Shown: positions 17,341 through 25,877, counted from the first letter of the stretch. The stretch is DNA of 64,000 bases from Streptomyces asoensis (GCF_013085465.1 NZ_CP049838.1:3472001-3536000); one strand, 5' to 3'. The notes: a model not told the origin generated them from the letters alone. Numbers and translations: made by a program.

Positions 17341-17382
17341 TTGTTTCTCTGCGCTTGTTTCTCTGCGCTTGTTCCTCTGCGC
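17341..17382. repeat. Three tandem copies of a 14-bp unit between recO and uppS
   Basis: TTGTTTCTCTGCGC occurs at 17341-17354 and 17355-17368, then as TTGTTCCTCTGCGC at 17369-17382; a decayed fourth copy runs into the recO stop codon. On the coding strand this is a purine-rich GCGCAGAGAAACAA leader ahead of uppS. Copy number is likely to vary between strains. Confidence 0.9.
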
Positions 17383-18132
17383 CTATTTCTCCACGTACCT
17401 GAGTGAGCGCAGTCCGCGCTCCAGGTGCCAGTGCAGATAGGCGGACACCAGCCCGCTGCCCTCCCGGACGTGCCGCGCCTCGCACGCGTCCGCCGTCTCC
17501 CAGTCTCCCGTGAGCAGTGCGCCCAGCAGGACCAGGGTCTGCGGCGAGGGTACGACGCTGCCGGCCACCCGGCAGTCGACGCAGACGGAGCCGCCGGCCG
17601 CGACGGAGAAGAACCGGTTGGGTCCCGGCATTCCGCACTTGGCGCAGTCGCCGAAGCTGGGGGCGTATCCGTTGACGGCCAGCGACCGCAGCAGGAACGC
17701 GTCGAGGACGAGGTGCGGGGCGTGCTCCCCGCGGGCCAGGGTGCGCAGCGCCCCGACGAGCAGCAGGTACTGCTGGACGGCCGGTTCGCCCTCGTGGTCG
17801 GTGAACCGCTCGGCGGTCTCCAGCATGGCCGTCCCGGCGGTGTAGCGGGCGTAGTCGGTCACGATCCCGCCACCGTAGGGAGCGATGATCTCGCTCTGCG
17901 TGCACAGCGGCAGGCCGCGGCCGACCAGTTCGCTGCTGCCCCGCGCGAAGAACTGCACGTCGACGTGGGAGAAGGGTTCGAGGCGGGCGCCGAACTTGGA
18001 CTTCGTCCGCCGTACCCCCCGCGCCACGGCCCGCACCCGCCCGTGCCCGCGCGTGAGCAGCGTGATGATGCGGTCGGCCTCGCCGAGTTTCTGGGTCCGC
18101 AGGACGATGCCGTCGTCCCGGAAGAGACTCAT
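17383..18132 (-). CDS. recO: DNA repair protein RecO
   Basis: 249 residues, the usual length. The N-terminal OB-fold starts MSLFRDDGIVLRTQKLGEAD, with RIITLLTRGHGRVRAVARGV after it. The zinc-binding region holds four cysteines as FGDCAKCGMPGP and CVDCR, as in Gram-positive RecO. It loads RecA onto SSB-coated DNA during recombinational repair. The ATG at 18132 overlaps the stop of a 35-residue upstream frame (ATGA) that begins with the same ten residues, so translation may be coupled. uppS lies downstream in the same direction. Confidence 0.94.
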   Translation of the reverse strand: MSLFRDDGIVLRTQKLGEADRIITLLTRGHGRVRAVARGVRRTKSKFGARLEPFSHVDVQFFARGSSELVGRGLPLCTQSEIIAPYGGGIVTDYARYTAGTAMLETAERFTDHEGEPAVQQYLLLVGALRTLARGEHAPHLVLDAFLLRSLAVNGYAPSFGDCAKCGMPGPNRFFSVAAGGSVCVDCRVAGSVVPSPQTLVLLGALLTGDWETADACEARHVREGSGLVSAYLHWHLERGLRSLRYVEK

Positions 18133-18236
18133 CGGGCACCGCCGGGGGCGGCCTGCCGGGGGTGCGGCATGCCGCGGTCCGCCGCACCCGGCTGCCGGGT
18201 GGGGGGCACGATGCCGTCGTCGCGGAACAGGCTCAT
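18129..18236 (-). CDS. 35-residue upstream frame, partial duplicate of the recO 5' end
   Basis: The frame starts at ATG 18236 with MSLFRDDGIV, identical to the first ten residues of RecO, then diverges to a Pro/Arg/Gly-rich tail ending GGAR. Its TGA (18131-18129) overlaps the recO start as ATGA. The DNA of both starts is also nearly identical over about 30 bases. It looks like a short tandem duplication of the recO translation start that now acts as an upstream frame. Whether the peptide is made or functional is unknown. Confidence 0.6.
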   Translation of the reverse strand: MSLFRDDGIVPPTRQPGAADRGMPHPRQAAPGGAR

Positions 18237-18387
18237 ACGCCCATTCTCGCCTACGCCGGAGGGGCGGTGTGCCCGCCCGCCACGATCGCTCGGACGGGGT
18301 GCGCGCGACCAGGGGCGACGCAACCAACGGGAGCGGAGAGACGTCCGTGACAGAGGAGACCATGATCCTCGACGGACGGAGAGAACG

Positions 18388-19281
18388 ATCTTAAGCTCGC
18401 ACCTTTCCCCCAGGCCCTCCCGCCGCACCCTGCTGACGGCCGGCGCGGCCGGCACGGCCGTCCTGCTCACCGCGGGCCCCGCCGGAGCCGCCACCGACGA
18501 CCCCGTCACCGCCCGCCTGCGCGACCTCGAAGCCGGGCACGGCGCCCGCCTCGGCGTGTTCGCGTACAACGTCCGCACCGGGCGCTCGGTCCGCTACCGG
18601 GCCGACGAACGCTTCCCGGTCTGCTCCCTGTTCAAGACCCTGGCGGTCGCGGCCGTCCTGCGGGACCTGCCCGAGGCAACACTGGACCGCCGCGTCTTCT
18701 GGACGTCGACGGACGTGGTGGAGAACTCCCCCGTCACCCAGGACCATGTGGCCGACGGCATGACGATCGCCGAGCTGTCCGCCGCGGCCATCCAGCGCAG
18801 CGACAACACGGCCGGCAACCTGCTCCTGCGCGAGCTGGGCGGCCCCACGGCGATCACCCGCTTCGCCCGCTCCGTCGGCGACCGCGTCACCCGCCTCGAC
18901 CGCTGGGAGCCGGACCTCAACTCGGCCGAACCGGACCGGGTCACGGACACCACCACCCCGTACGCGATCGGCCGGACCTACGCCCGTCTCGTCCTCGGCG
19001 ACGCGCTGGCCCCGGCCGACGGCCGGCGCCTGACCGACTGGATGCTCGGCACGATCACCAGCGCCAACCGGTTCCGCGCCGGACTCCCTCCGACCTGGAC
19101 GGTCGCCGACAAGACCGGCGGCGGCTGGTACGGCGCGAACAACGACGCCGGAGTCGCCTGGACCCCGGACGGCGCCCCCGTCGTCCTGGTCGTCCAGCTC
19201 ACCAAGCCGGACCGGGAGGCGGCCTACGACAACGAACTGATCGTGGAGACCGCGAGGGTACTGGCGGAGACGCTGGTCTAG
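18388..19281 (+). CDS. Class A beta-lactamase (exported, Tat-type signal), start codon abnormal
   Basis: About 297 residues. Active-site motifs are complete: Ser80-x-x-Lys83 (CSLFK), SDN at 138-140, the omega-loop EPDLN with Glu174, and KTG at 242-244. A signal with twin arginines (PSRRTLLTAG then AVLLTAGPAGA) suggests Tat export. No ATG, GTG or TTG exists in frame ahead of the signal. ATC at 18388 has a ribosome site GGAGAG four bases before and is the best-placed start; the next codon is TTA. A normal ATG (18362) with GAGGAG is in another frame and stops after ten codons, so a frameshift or base change is possible. Confidence 0.75.
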   Translation: MLSSHLSPRPSRRTLLTAGAAGTAVLLTAGPAGAATDDPVTARLRDLEAGHGARLGVFAYNVRTGRSVRYRADERFPVCSLFKTLAVAAVLRDLPEATLDRRVFWTSTDVVENSPVTQDHVADGMTIAELSAAAIQRSDNTAGNLLLRELGGPTAITRFARSVGDRVTRLDRWEPDLNSAEPDRVTDTTTPYAIGRTYARLVLGDALAPADGRRLTDWMLGTITSANRFRAGLPPTWTVADKTGGGWYGANNDAGVAWTPDGAPVVLVVQLTKPDREAAYDNELIVETARVLAETLV

Positions 19282-20246
19282 GGCCCGTCGGGCCTCAGTC
19301 GGACGCTGTCGGGGACGCCGTTCGGGGAAATGCCCGGGGCGGCGGCCTCCCACAGCTGGTCGAACCGGCGGATCAGGGGCTGGACCTCGTCGGCCCGGGC
19401 GTTCACCGTCGTCGAGGTGTTCACACTCAGCTGGTCCGCGTGGATCTCGTACGACAGCACCCCGTCGAAGAGGATGCAGTCGATCATCTTGCCGCGGCGC
19501 AGGTAGAGCGGGAGCTCTTCCAGGGCCACCACCTGGACCTGGATGCCCATCTCCCGCTGCTCCGCGCAGATCGGTTCCAGGGCGGCCAGCTCTTCGGGCC
19601 GCTTCACGATGAACAGGCGCCGGACCGAGATGCGCCGTTCCAGGATCGCCTCGCGCTGGGCGGTCAGGTAGCGTCCGGCCGGCTCGGTGTTCCAGAACCC
19701 GTCGTCGACGACGGTGGTGCTGATGGCGTCGATGCTCGTCCTCGCGCACTTGGTGAGGGTCAGGAGCCAGTCGTGGTTCTCGCCCGCGCACTCGGCGCTG
19801 AGGTTGGTGAAGTCCTCCATCTGCGCGGCGAGACGGTCGATCTCCGTATGCGCGAACTCGTGCAGGATGTCGGGCCCCATGGACACGACCTTGGTGGCGT
19901 GCTCGGCGAGCCGGGGCACCCCGTCGCCGCGCAGTTTCTCCACCTCGGTGAAGAGCTTCGTCGCCTCGCCTATGTCGGCGAACCGCTTGTCCACCGACTC
20001 CCTGAGTTCGCCCAGCTGGCTGACGAAGGAGGCCAGGAACTGCACGATCAGCACGATGCCGCCGCACAGCACGGACAGCACGAGCTGCCACGGGCCGTCC
20101 TCCTCGGACGGTCCGACGACATTGGTGAGCAGGTAGACGACGCCACCCGCCACCACGGTGATCAGGATCTTCTGCGTCACATGCCGGGCGCCCTCGCCGT
20201 CTCGGATCCGGTCGCCGCGGAAGTTCGGGTTCGTCGGTGCAGGCAT
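19278..20246 (-). CDS. Two-TM membrane protein, SCO2520-like, last gene of the cassette
   Basis: 322 residues from ATG 20246 with GGGGGAG upstream. Two hydrophobic segments (about 28-46, ILITVVAGGVVYLLTN; and about 56-78, LVLSVLCGGIVLIVQFL) are followed by a cytosolic coiled-coil-like stretch and a C-terminal domain. Its segments RRLFIVKRPEEL and MIDCILFDGVLSYEIH recall the PLD-like sensor fold without the HKD residues. It is the last gene of a leftward run with SCO2521-2525-type proteins, 51 bases from its neighbour, and its stop overlaps the end of the beta-lactamase gene by 4 bases. Function unknown; the membrane anchor suggests it localises the system. Confidence 0.75.
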   Translation of the reverse strand: MPAPTNPNFRGDRIRDGEGARHVTQKILITVVAGGVVYLLTNVVGPSEEDGPWQLVLSVLCGGIVLIVQFLASFVSQLGELRESVDKRFADIGEATKLFTEVEKLRGDGVPRLAEHATKVVSMGPDILHEFAHTEIDRLAAQMEDFTNLSAECAGENHDWLLTLTKCARTSIDAISTTVVDDGFWNTEPAGRYLTAQREAILERRISVRRLFIVKRPEELAALEPICAEQREMGIQVQVVALEELPLYLRRGKMIDCILFDGVLSYEIHADQLSVNTSTTVNARADEVQPLIRRFDQLWEAAAPGISPNGVPDSVRLRPDGP

Positions 20247-20297
20247 CTCTCTTTCTCCCCCCGTCGGGATGCTGCGCGAACAGCTGTCGTGTTGCCG

Positions 20298-21263
20298 TCA
20301 GGACAGGGCCGGCACCTCGCCCCGGATGAGGTTCTGTAGTGCCAGCTGGTCCCGGATGCGCTGTGCCATGGTGTTCCACTGTCTGCTGAATCCCGGGTGC
20401 CGCTCGAGTTCCTCCCAAGGCGGGCTCAAGGCACGGTCCAGGCGTGCCTGAGGCATCCACAGGTGCAGCAGATGCTCGACGAGCGGACGCAGCACCTTCA
20501 TCGCGGCCGCCTGGTTCTCGGAGCCGGGCGGCAGCCCGTCGAGCTTGTCGCCGACGGTCGTCAGCAGCCAGTCGTGCAGGGCGAGGTCCTCGCACAGCGT
20601 GGCCGCCGCCACGGGCGTGGTCCCTCGCGGCAGCCGCAGTTCGACGATCCGCAGGCCCGAGCCGAGCTCGGTGAAGCGCGCCGACGCCGGCTCGCCGTCG
20701 TCGGCCGGTGACGCGGTCCAGCGCAGGCTGGTGTCGGTCGTGGTGAGCGGAGCGTCGTGGTCCAGGAGGTCGTGCCGGCGGGAGATCCTCGCCAGCAGAC
20801 TCTCGGCGATCGAACCGACGTCCAGCTGGTCCTGCTGATGTCCGGTCAGGAAGCCCTCGGTGACGGACTTCTCGGGCAGTCTGCCGACCGGGACCAGGGA
20901 ACCGGGCCGGACCAGGTAGTACCCCCAGGGCCGCCGCCGGTCGGGCCCGGTGGCCGGGGCGGAGAAGTACGCCGTCGACTGGAGGACGCGGCCCTCGACG
21001 AGCCCCGCGTGCGCCGCCACGGTGCCGACCGCGCGGACCTTGGCCCCGGTTGCGGTGGGCAGCCGGCAGTCGACGCCGGTGAGGACGTCCGGGGAGAGGG
21101 CGTGCCGGTTGGGGCGCCGCGAGGTCCGGACGGGTTCGTCGGCGCGCAGCCGCAGCAGCCGCACGGCGGTCCGCTCGTCCACCGCCCTACGGGTGGGCAG
21201 CAGACAGGTCCGCACCTCACCGCAGGTGAGGACGGGACCGGAGGCCGTGCCCAGGCCGCTCAT
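20298..21263 (-). CDS. SCO2521-family protein
   Basis: 321 residues from ATG 21263, one base after the stop of the preceding gene. The N-terminus TCGEVRTCLLPTRRAVDERT and RPWGYYLVRPGSLVPVGRLP are what I recall of the SCO2521 family, which always sits in this cassette. No signal peptide, membrane span or known catalytic motif. The C-terminal third is helical (LEELLHLWMP-type helices). Tight spacing with both neighbours indicates one transcript and probably one complex. Biochemical role unknown. Confidence 0.78.
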   Translation of the reverse strand: MSGLGTASGPVLTCGEVRTCLLPTRRAVDERTAVRLLRLRADEPVRTSRRPNRHALSPDVLTGVDCRLPTATGAKVRAVGTVAAHAGLVEGRVLQSTAYFSAPATGPDRRRPWGYYLVRPGSLVPVGRLPEKSVTEGFLTGHQQDQLDVGSIAESLLARISRRHDLLDHDAPLTTTDTSLRWTASPADDGEPASARFTELGSGLRIVELRLPRGTTPVAAATLCEDLALHDWLLTTVGDKLDGLPPGSENQAAAMKVLRPLVEHLLHLWMPQARLDRALSPPWEELERHPGFSRQWNTMAQRIRDQLALQNLIRGEVPALS

Positions 21264-21264
21264 C

Positions 21265-22263
21265 TCACAACCCCGGCGGGAACACGTAGGACGTGCGGTC
21301 CACGACCCCCGCGGGCACCGTGCAGCCCTCGGCCGCGGACCGCGCGGCGACCTGCTCGAGCGCCTCGGCCTCGACGTGGACCTGGTCGAGGATGACGCGT
21401 ACGGCGTGCTCGACGGGCAGGAACCGGGCCGGCAGGACGCTGCACGTGGCGTAGGCGGTGAAGGGCGTCGCGGAGGGGTTGAGCTGGAGGACGGGCGGCA
21501 GCGCGTCCCACTCGGCCGGGAACTCCTCACCCTGCCACCGGGTGGGGGTCAGCACGGCCGCGCCGTTGTCCCGCAGCAGCCCGAGCCGGACCAGCTGCCA
21601 GACGGATGCCAGGAAGGCGCAGGACCAGGTGCGCGCGTCCTCGGGCCCGTTCCACAGCTCGACGTCCAGGAACACGGAGTGGCCGCGTGCCTCGGTCTCG
21701 CTCGGCGGCTGCCAGACGCCGGTGGAGTCCAGGGCGGCCGAGGTCCGCTGGGAGGGGGCGCGGCGGCCGTTGGTGAGCCAGCCGGTGCGGCCGACGGGCG
21801 GGCGGAAGCCGTTGCTGCCGGGCGGCGGTGACTCCACCAGCCGGTGCAGGACCGACTCGGCCGGTTCGGCCCGGTCGCGGTGGGCGGAGCCGCCGGGGGC
21901 GAGGGCGGGGCCGGCGCAGCCCGACTCGCGGGCCAGGTAGTCGATGGTCAGCCCGGCCTCGGCCGCGGCCGCCAGCAGGGGCGGGATCAGCTCGGCGGGG
22001 GTGGACAGCCGGGAGAAGTAGTCGTCGATCAGGAAGCAGGTGCTGATCCGGGGCCGGCGGCCCGGCGGCAGCGGGCCGAGACCGGCCCGCGCGGCCTCCA
22101 CCCAGGGCCGTACGCCGGCGAAGTGCCGACGCAGCCGGGCGGCCCCCTCGGCGAAGTCCTCCATGTACAAGTGGCCCAATTCCAGGGAGAGATGGGAGAA
22201 GGGCACGGATTCGGTGCGCGGGTCGGCGCTGCTCTCCCGGAAAACGGTGCCCGGCCCCTTCAC
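21265..22263 (-). CDS. SCO2522-family protein
   Basis: 332 residues from GTG 22263, which overlaps the stop of the P-loop gene as GTGA. Notable segments: SHLSLELGHLYMEDFAEGAA near the start, ISTCFLIDDYFSRLSTPAEL (a TIM-barrel or hydrolase-like strand with paired Asp), and TWSCAFLASVWQLVRLGLL. No signal peptide. The DD pair in FLIDDYFS is a plausible metal or catalytic site but is unproven. The family occurs only beside SCO2521 and SCO2523-2525 homologues as far as I know. Function unknown. Confidence 0.78.
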   Translation of the reverse strand: MKGPGTVFRESSADPRTESVPFSHLSLELGHLYMEDFAEGAARLRRHFAGVRPWVEAARAGLGPLPPGRRPRISTCFLIDDYFSRLSTPAELIPPLLAAAAEAGLTIDYLARESGCAGPALAPGGSAHRDRAEPAESVLHRLVESPPPGSNGFRPPVGRTGWLTNGRRAPSQRTSAALDSTGVWQPPSETEARGHSVFLDVELWNGPEDARTWSCAFLASVWQLVRLGLLRDNGAAVLTPTRWQGEEFPAEWDALPPVLQLNPSATPFTAYATCSVLPARFLPVEHAVRVILDQVHVEAEALEQVAARSAAEGCTVPAGVVDRTSYVFPPGL

Positions 22264-23180
22264 AACTGCCCCCAGAACTTGTCGTCGGTCAGCCGCTGCG
22301 CGAGATCCCCCATGGCCTGCCAGGTCTCGTTGTTGGCGATCCGGCGGTCGTGCACGTCCTCGTCGGTGATGAGGCGTTCCTGCCACTGGAGGACGGGTTC
22401 CAGGGGAATGGACGCCAGCACCCTGGTTCTGCCGATGCCCCGGCCGGCCGCGAGTTCCTCGAGTTCCTTGTCGCACTGCCGCATCCACGCGTACTGCGCG
22501 GGCGACACCTGGGACCACAACGGCGACTCCAGATCGGGCACCGCGGCGCGCACGAACCTGATGGCGCCGCCCAGCACGTCCGGGTCGTGTCCGATGGCCG
22601 TACCGGCTTGCACTATCCCCTGTTTCCCGAATACGAGTTCGGCTGCCGCCATGACGTGCTGGCGGGTCCACCGGTGATAGACGAGCCAGCGGTTCTTGAG
22701 GCGGCCGAGCCCGCCCCGGGGCGATGTGGCGGCCAGTGCCAGGTCCATCGCATAACTGCGTCCGGCGCTCAGGTCGATGATGATGACGTCGAATTCGCGT
22801 TTCAGCCGAAGGACGAGGTCCACACAGCGGTGCAGGTTCTCCTCGTCGGTGACGAATTCACCGGCCGTGCGGTCGCCGGGCAGCAGTACCAGCCGCCCGG
22901 AGCCACCGGGCCTGCCGCGCAGGACGGGGTGCTCGGTGCGCGCCCAGACGTCGACCCGCAGCGGCTCGCCCGTCTTGCCCTTCAGATAGGAGTGCAGGCC
23001 ACGCCCCTCGGCCTCGGAGAGGACGTCGGGCAGGTCGAACACGGCGGCGGCGGTGGGCGAGCCGAAGTCGAAGTCCAGGTAGCAGACGTCGTCCCCGTCC
23101 AGCGCGCGGTGATACGCGAGGTTGGCGCTGGTGACGGAGCGGCCGGTGCCTCCCTTGTCGGAGGCGGCGAAGACGAGCAC
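22260..23180 (-). CDS. SCO2523-family variant P-loop (ParA/MinD-like) protein
   Basis: 306 residues from GTG 23180. It opens with FAASDKGGTGRSVTSANLAY: a ParA/MinD deviant Walker A with signature Lys9 kept but the P-loop Lys replaced by Arg14 (KGGTGRS). DDVCYLDFDFGSP is the Walker A' region and FDVIIIDLSAG the Walker B strand. The fold is therefore that of a SIMIBI ATPase, but ATP hydrolysis may be lost or altered. The GTG lies one base after the stop of the 619-aa gene. It is the most recognisable component of the cassette and could act as a positioning or scaffold switch. Confidence 0.85.
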   Translation of the reverse strand: MLVFAASDKGGTGRSVTSANLAYHRALDGDDVCYLDFDFGSPTAAAVFDLPDVLSEAEGRGLHSYLKGKTGEPLRVDVWARTEHPVLRGRPGGSGRLVLLPGDRTAGEFVTDEENLHRCVDLVLRLKREFDVIIIDLSAGRSYAMDLALAATSPRGGLGRLKNRWLVYHRWTRQHVMAAAELVFGKQGIVQAGTAIGHDPDVLGGAIRFVRAAVPDLESPLWSQVSPAQYAWMRQCDKELEELAAGRGIGRTRVLASIPLEPVLQWQERLITDEDVHDRRIANNETWQAMGDLAQRLTDDKFWGQL

Positions 23181-23181
23181 T

Positions 23182-25041
23182 TCACACCCCCCGGGCGTCT
23201 GCGCCTCGGGCGCGGGCCAGGGCGTAGAGCCGGGCGAGGACGCCGAGGGCGAGCGCGTGGGCGGTGCCGGGCTGTTTGTCGACGAGCTGACGGGCGCGCC
23301 GCAGGTCGGCCTCGATGCCCTTGATCTCTTCTCCCTGGGGGCTCTTGGGGGCGGGGGCGGGCTGCTCCAGCTGCTCCTTGCCGAACAGGTGAGCGGCCTC
23401 GCTGAGCGCCGCCTGGGCGAGGGCGGTCATCTCGGAGCTGCGGATCGGATCCTGCGCGTAGAGGGCGTGCGCGGCGACCATGCACTCGGTGACGCGCTCG
23501 GTGATGCTCCAGGACAACGGCCCTGTGCGGACCGGTGATTCGGGGTACACGGCGTGCACGTTGTCCCACAGGCCGACGCCGTCGCCGTCGCTGATGCGAC
23601 GCGCCCAGAGGTGGTCGAGGATGCTCTCGGCGAGCGTGAGCAAACGGTCCTGCGAGCCGATGTTCCGTGACAGCGCGCACAGTTGGACGGTCCGCTTGAG
23701 CAGCTGCGCGGAGAAGTCGCCCATCGTCCACTTCATGGCCGGGCCGATCTCCTCACTGCCGAGCAGCGGGAGGGTGACTCCGGGGTTGTGCAGACCGATC
23801 GCCGGGTCCTCACGGGCCGTGCGGCTGGTGATGCGGCCGCGTTCGGCGAGGCGTTCCATGACGGCCACGGTGCGGGTGAGGTCGTCGTCGGTGGCACGGC
23901 GGCGCACCAGGTCGTGGACGAGGATCGAGGCCACGGACAGGGAGAAGTACTCGGACTCCAGCTGCTGGAGCGTGGTGCGCCAGGGGATCTCCTCCAGCGG
24001 CCAGGTGGCGGCGTCGAAGCGGGCGATGCCCGACCAGTACTGCTGGGTGATCTCCCAGCGCAGCCGCAGCGCGTCGGCGAGCTTCTGCTGTTCGGCGGTG
24101 AGCAGGCCGAGGACGAGGGTGCGCTCGGAGGACAGGTCGGGGATGCCGTCGAGGGCGACGACGGTGAAGTACAGGTACGGCACGGCGTGGGCCACGCCCT
24201 GGGGCTGCTTGCCGATGTCCTGGGCGGTCTGCGCCTCCACCTCGACCTCGGGGGCGTCCTTCACCAGGCTCCAGGCCCAGCCGCACTCGAACAGCCGGTT
24301 CTCGTTGCGGAGTTGGTCGGCGACATCGGTGTCCAGGCCGAGGGTGACGCTCTCGCTGATGAGGGCGCGCAGCGACTTGAACCGGTCCTGGAAGCGGTGC
24401 AGGACCTGGCGGTCGGACAGCCGGCCCCGGCCGAGCAGCCGGGCGAGCGCCTGCCCCTGGTCGGAGCCGATGTCGACGACGTTGACGGTGAAGGAGCGCA
24501 ACAGGCTCACCATGGCCGCGGTCAGGCGGGCGCTGGTCGCCTCTCTCAGCTTGTCGATGCGGGCCAGGGTGCTCGCCCGCTGGGTCTTGCCCCGGTACAC
24601 CTTGAGGAAGCCGAGGGTGGCCAGGCAGAGAGTGATCGACATGGAGTAGGAGTCGACGACTCCCACTTCCTCCTGCTCCTTGGAGAGTTCCTGCTCCGGG
24701 TCCTCCGTGGCGAAGTAGTAGCCGCCGGCGAAGGTGGGGCTCTCCTCGCCGCGGTGGTTCTCCATGAAGTCGCCGAGGATCTCCAGGAGGTTCATGGGAA
24801 TCTCGCTGGAGTCACCCGCGTTCCTGAGGGCCCTCTCCACGTCCAGCTGGGTGGTGTCGGGGTCGTCCAGGCGGAACGGCTCGATTTCGGTGGCGGGGTA
24901 CAGAAGGCAGAGCAGACGCTCCGCGTCGGCGACGCTGCTGCGACCGCCCCATTCCCCCCATTCCCATTCTCCGTTGTCGAAAGAATGGCGAGCGATGGCC
25001 TGCCACACCTCGAGCAGGTTCTGTCTCGGCTTGATCTGCAT
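23182..25041 (-). CDS. SCO2524-family protein (619 aa)
   Basis: ATG 25041 is chosen because GAGGGG lies seven bases upstream; an ATG two codons earlier (25047) is too close to that site. The N-terminus MQIKPRQNLLEVWQAIARHS and WEWGEWGGRSSVADAERLLC begin a mainly helical protein rich in Arg, Leu and Glu, with an SCO2524-like layout. No membrane span, no known catalytic motif, and a helical repeat-like C-terminus. It is the largest gene of the cassette, directly between the methyltransferase and the P-loop gene. A scaffold role is plausible but not shown. Confidence 0.78.
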   Translation of the reverse strand: MQIKPRQNLLEVWQAIARHSFDNGEWEWGEWGGRSSVADAERLLCLLYPATEIEPFRLDDPDTTQLDVERALRNAGDSSEIPMNLLEILGDFMENHRGEESPTFAGGYYFATEDPEQELSKEQEEVGVVDSYSMSITLCLATLGFLKVYRGKTQRASTLARIDKLREATSARLTAAMVSLLRSFTVNVVDIGSDQGQALARLLGRGRLSDRQVLHRFQDRFKSLRALISESVTLGLDTDVADQLRNENRLFECGWAWSLVKDAPEVEVEAQTAQDIGKQPQGVAHAVPYLYFTVVALDGIPDLSSERTLVLGLLTAEQQKLADALRLRWEITQQYWSGIARFDAATWPLEEIPWRTTLQQLESEYFSLSVASILVHDLVRRRATDDDLTRTVAVMERLAERGRITSRTAREDPAIGLHNPGVTLPLLGSEEIGPAMKWTMGDFSAQLLKRTVQLCALSRNIGSQDRLLTLAESILDHLWARRISDGDGVGLWDNVHAVYPESPVRTGPLSWSITERVTECMVAAHALYAQDPIRSSEMTALAQAALSEAAHLFGKEQLEQPAPAPKSPQGEEIKGIEADLRRARQLVDKQPGTAHALALGVLARLYALARARGADARGV

Positions 25042-25091
25042 GCCCATTCCCCTCGCACAGGCCCATCACCATGGAAAAGAACTCCGACATC

Positions 25092-25877
25092 TTATTCGTC
25101 GCGTCGGTCTTTTCGTTGCCCGCAGGCCAGGATCATACCCGTGTAGCCGTCCCGTACAAGCTGCTTCGGATTGGCTGTGCGGTGAATCTCCACATGGTCC
25201 GCGTAACCACTGAGAACCGCCCGCACTTCGGATTCGTCGATATCACGGGCGGGGAATGTGTGGGCACCGACGCGATATCCTTCGGAATGCTCCATGAAGG
25301 CGGCGGCGAAAGGTGCCCCGGAATTCAGGGCGTTCATGAAACAGCCCACCCCTCGCCGGAATTCGGCGAGCGAGGTGGTGATGGACTCGGCGACGAAGAA
25401 CATCGTACCGAGGTCCCAGCGGCGCGTATCGGTGCAGAGATCGAAGAGACTGCCCGACTCGGGCTGCTGGACGGCCTCCTTGAACCGGACCCTGGGCGTC
25501 ATGTCGAGCGTGGCATATGCCTCGTCCTTGCACAGGACGTTCCAGAACTGATCCCAGTGGGGGGCGTAGTCGGGGCACTGCCGCCGGAGGTAGTCCAGAT
25601 TCCGGGCAGACCGCTCCAGCAGCGTGATCCGGTCGCACCAGGGAAGCATGGCGAGGGCCGGATAGAGATTGGGCCCGGCGCCGACGTCGATACCGGAAGC
25701 GACCCGCCCACGACCTCGGAAGTGATCACTGAAGTGATCGCGCACATGGGAGAGGATCTCCTCGTCCACGGCCTGCATCTCGAGGTAATTGTGACTGATG
25801 TACACACCGGGATCGAAGTCGTCCCAGAGCACATCACCATTCAGCTTTTGGTCAGCGGCGGGCGGTACCGAGGTCAT
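25092..25877 (-). CDS. SCO2525-family SAM-dependent methyltransferase
   Basis: 261 residues from ATG 25877. The N-terminal part WDDFDPGVYISHNYLEMQAV leads into SAM motif I GIDVGAGPNLYPAL (about 63-76), then LLERSARNLDYLRR (motif II acidic residue). The C-terminal half contains FFVAESITTSLAEFRRGV. This layout resembles the NNMT/PNMT/TEMT class of small-molecule methyltransferases. It is the promoter-proximal gene of the six-gene cassette, so methylation of a small molecule is the only clear chemistry of the system. Substrate unknown. Confidence 0.85.
   Translation of the reverse strand: MTSVPPAADQKLNGDVLWDDFDPGVYISHNYLEMQAVDEEILSHVRDHFSDHFRGRGRVASGIDVGAGPNLYPALAMLPWCDRITLLERSARNLDYLRRQCPDYAPHWDQFWNVLCKDEAYATLDMTPRVRFKEAVQQPESGSLFDLCTDTRRWDLGTMFFVAESITTSLAEFRRGVGCFMNALNSGAPFAAAFMEHSEGYRVGAHTFPARDIDESEVRAVLSGYADHVEIHRTANPKQLVRDGYTGMILACGQRKDRRDE

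Noticed and set aside
17425..18387. Possible long N-terminal extension of the beta-lactamase
   Set aside because: The frame is open but lies antisense to recO and has no start with a ribosome site. A signal peptide begins right after 18388.
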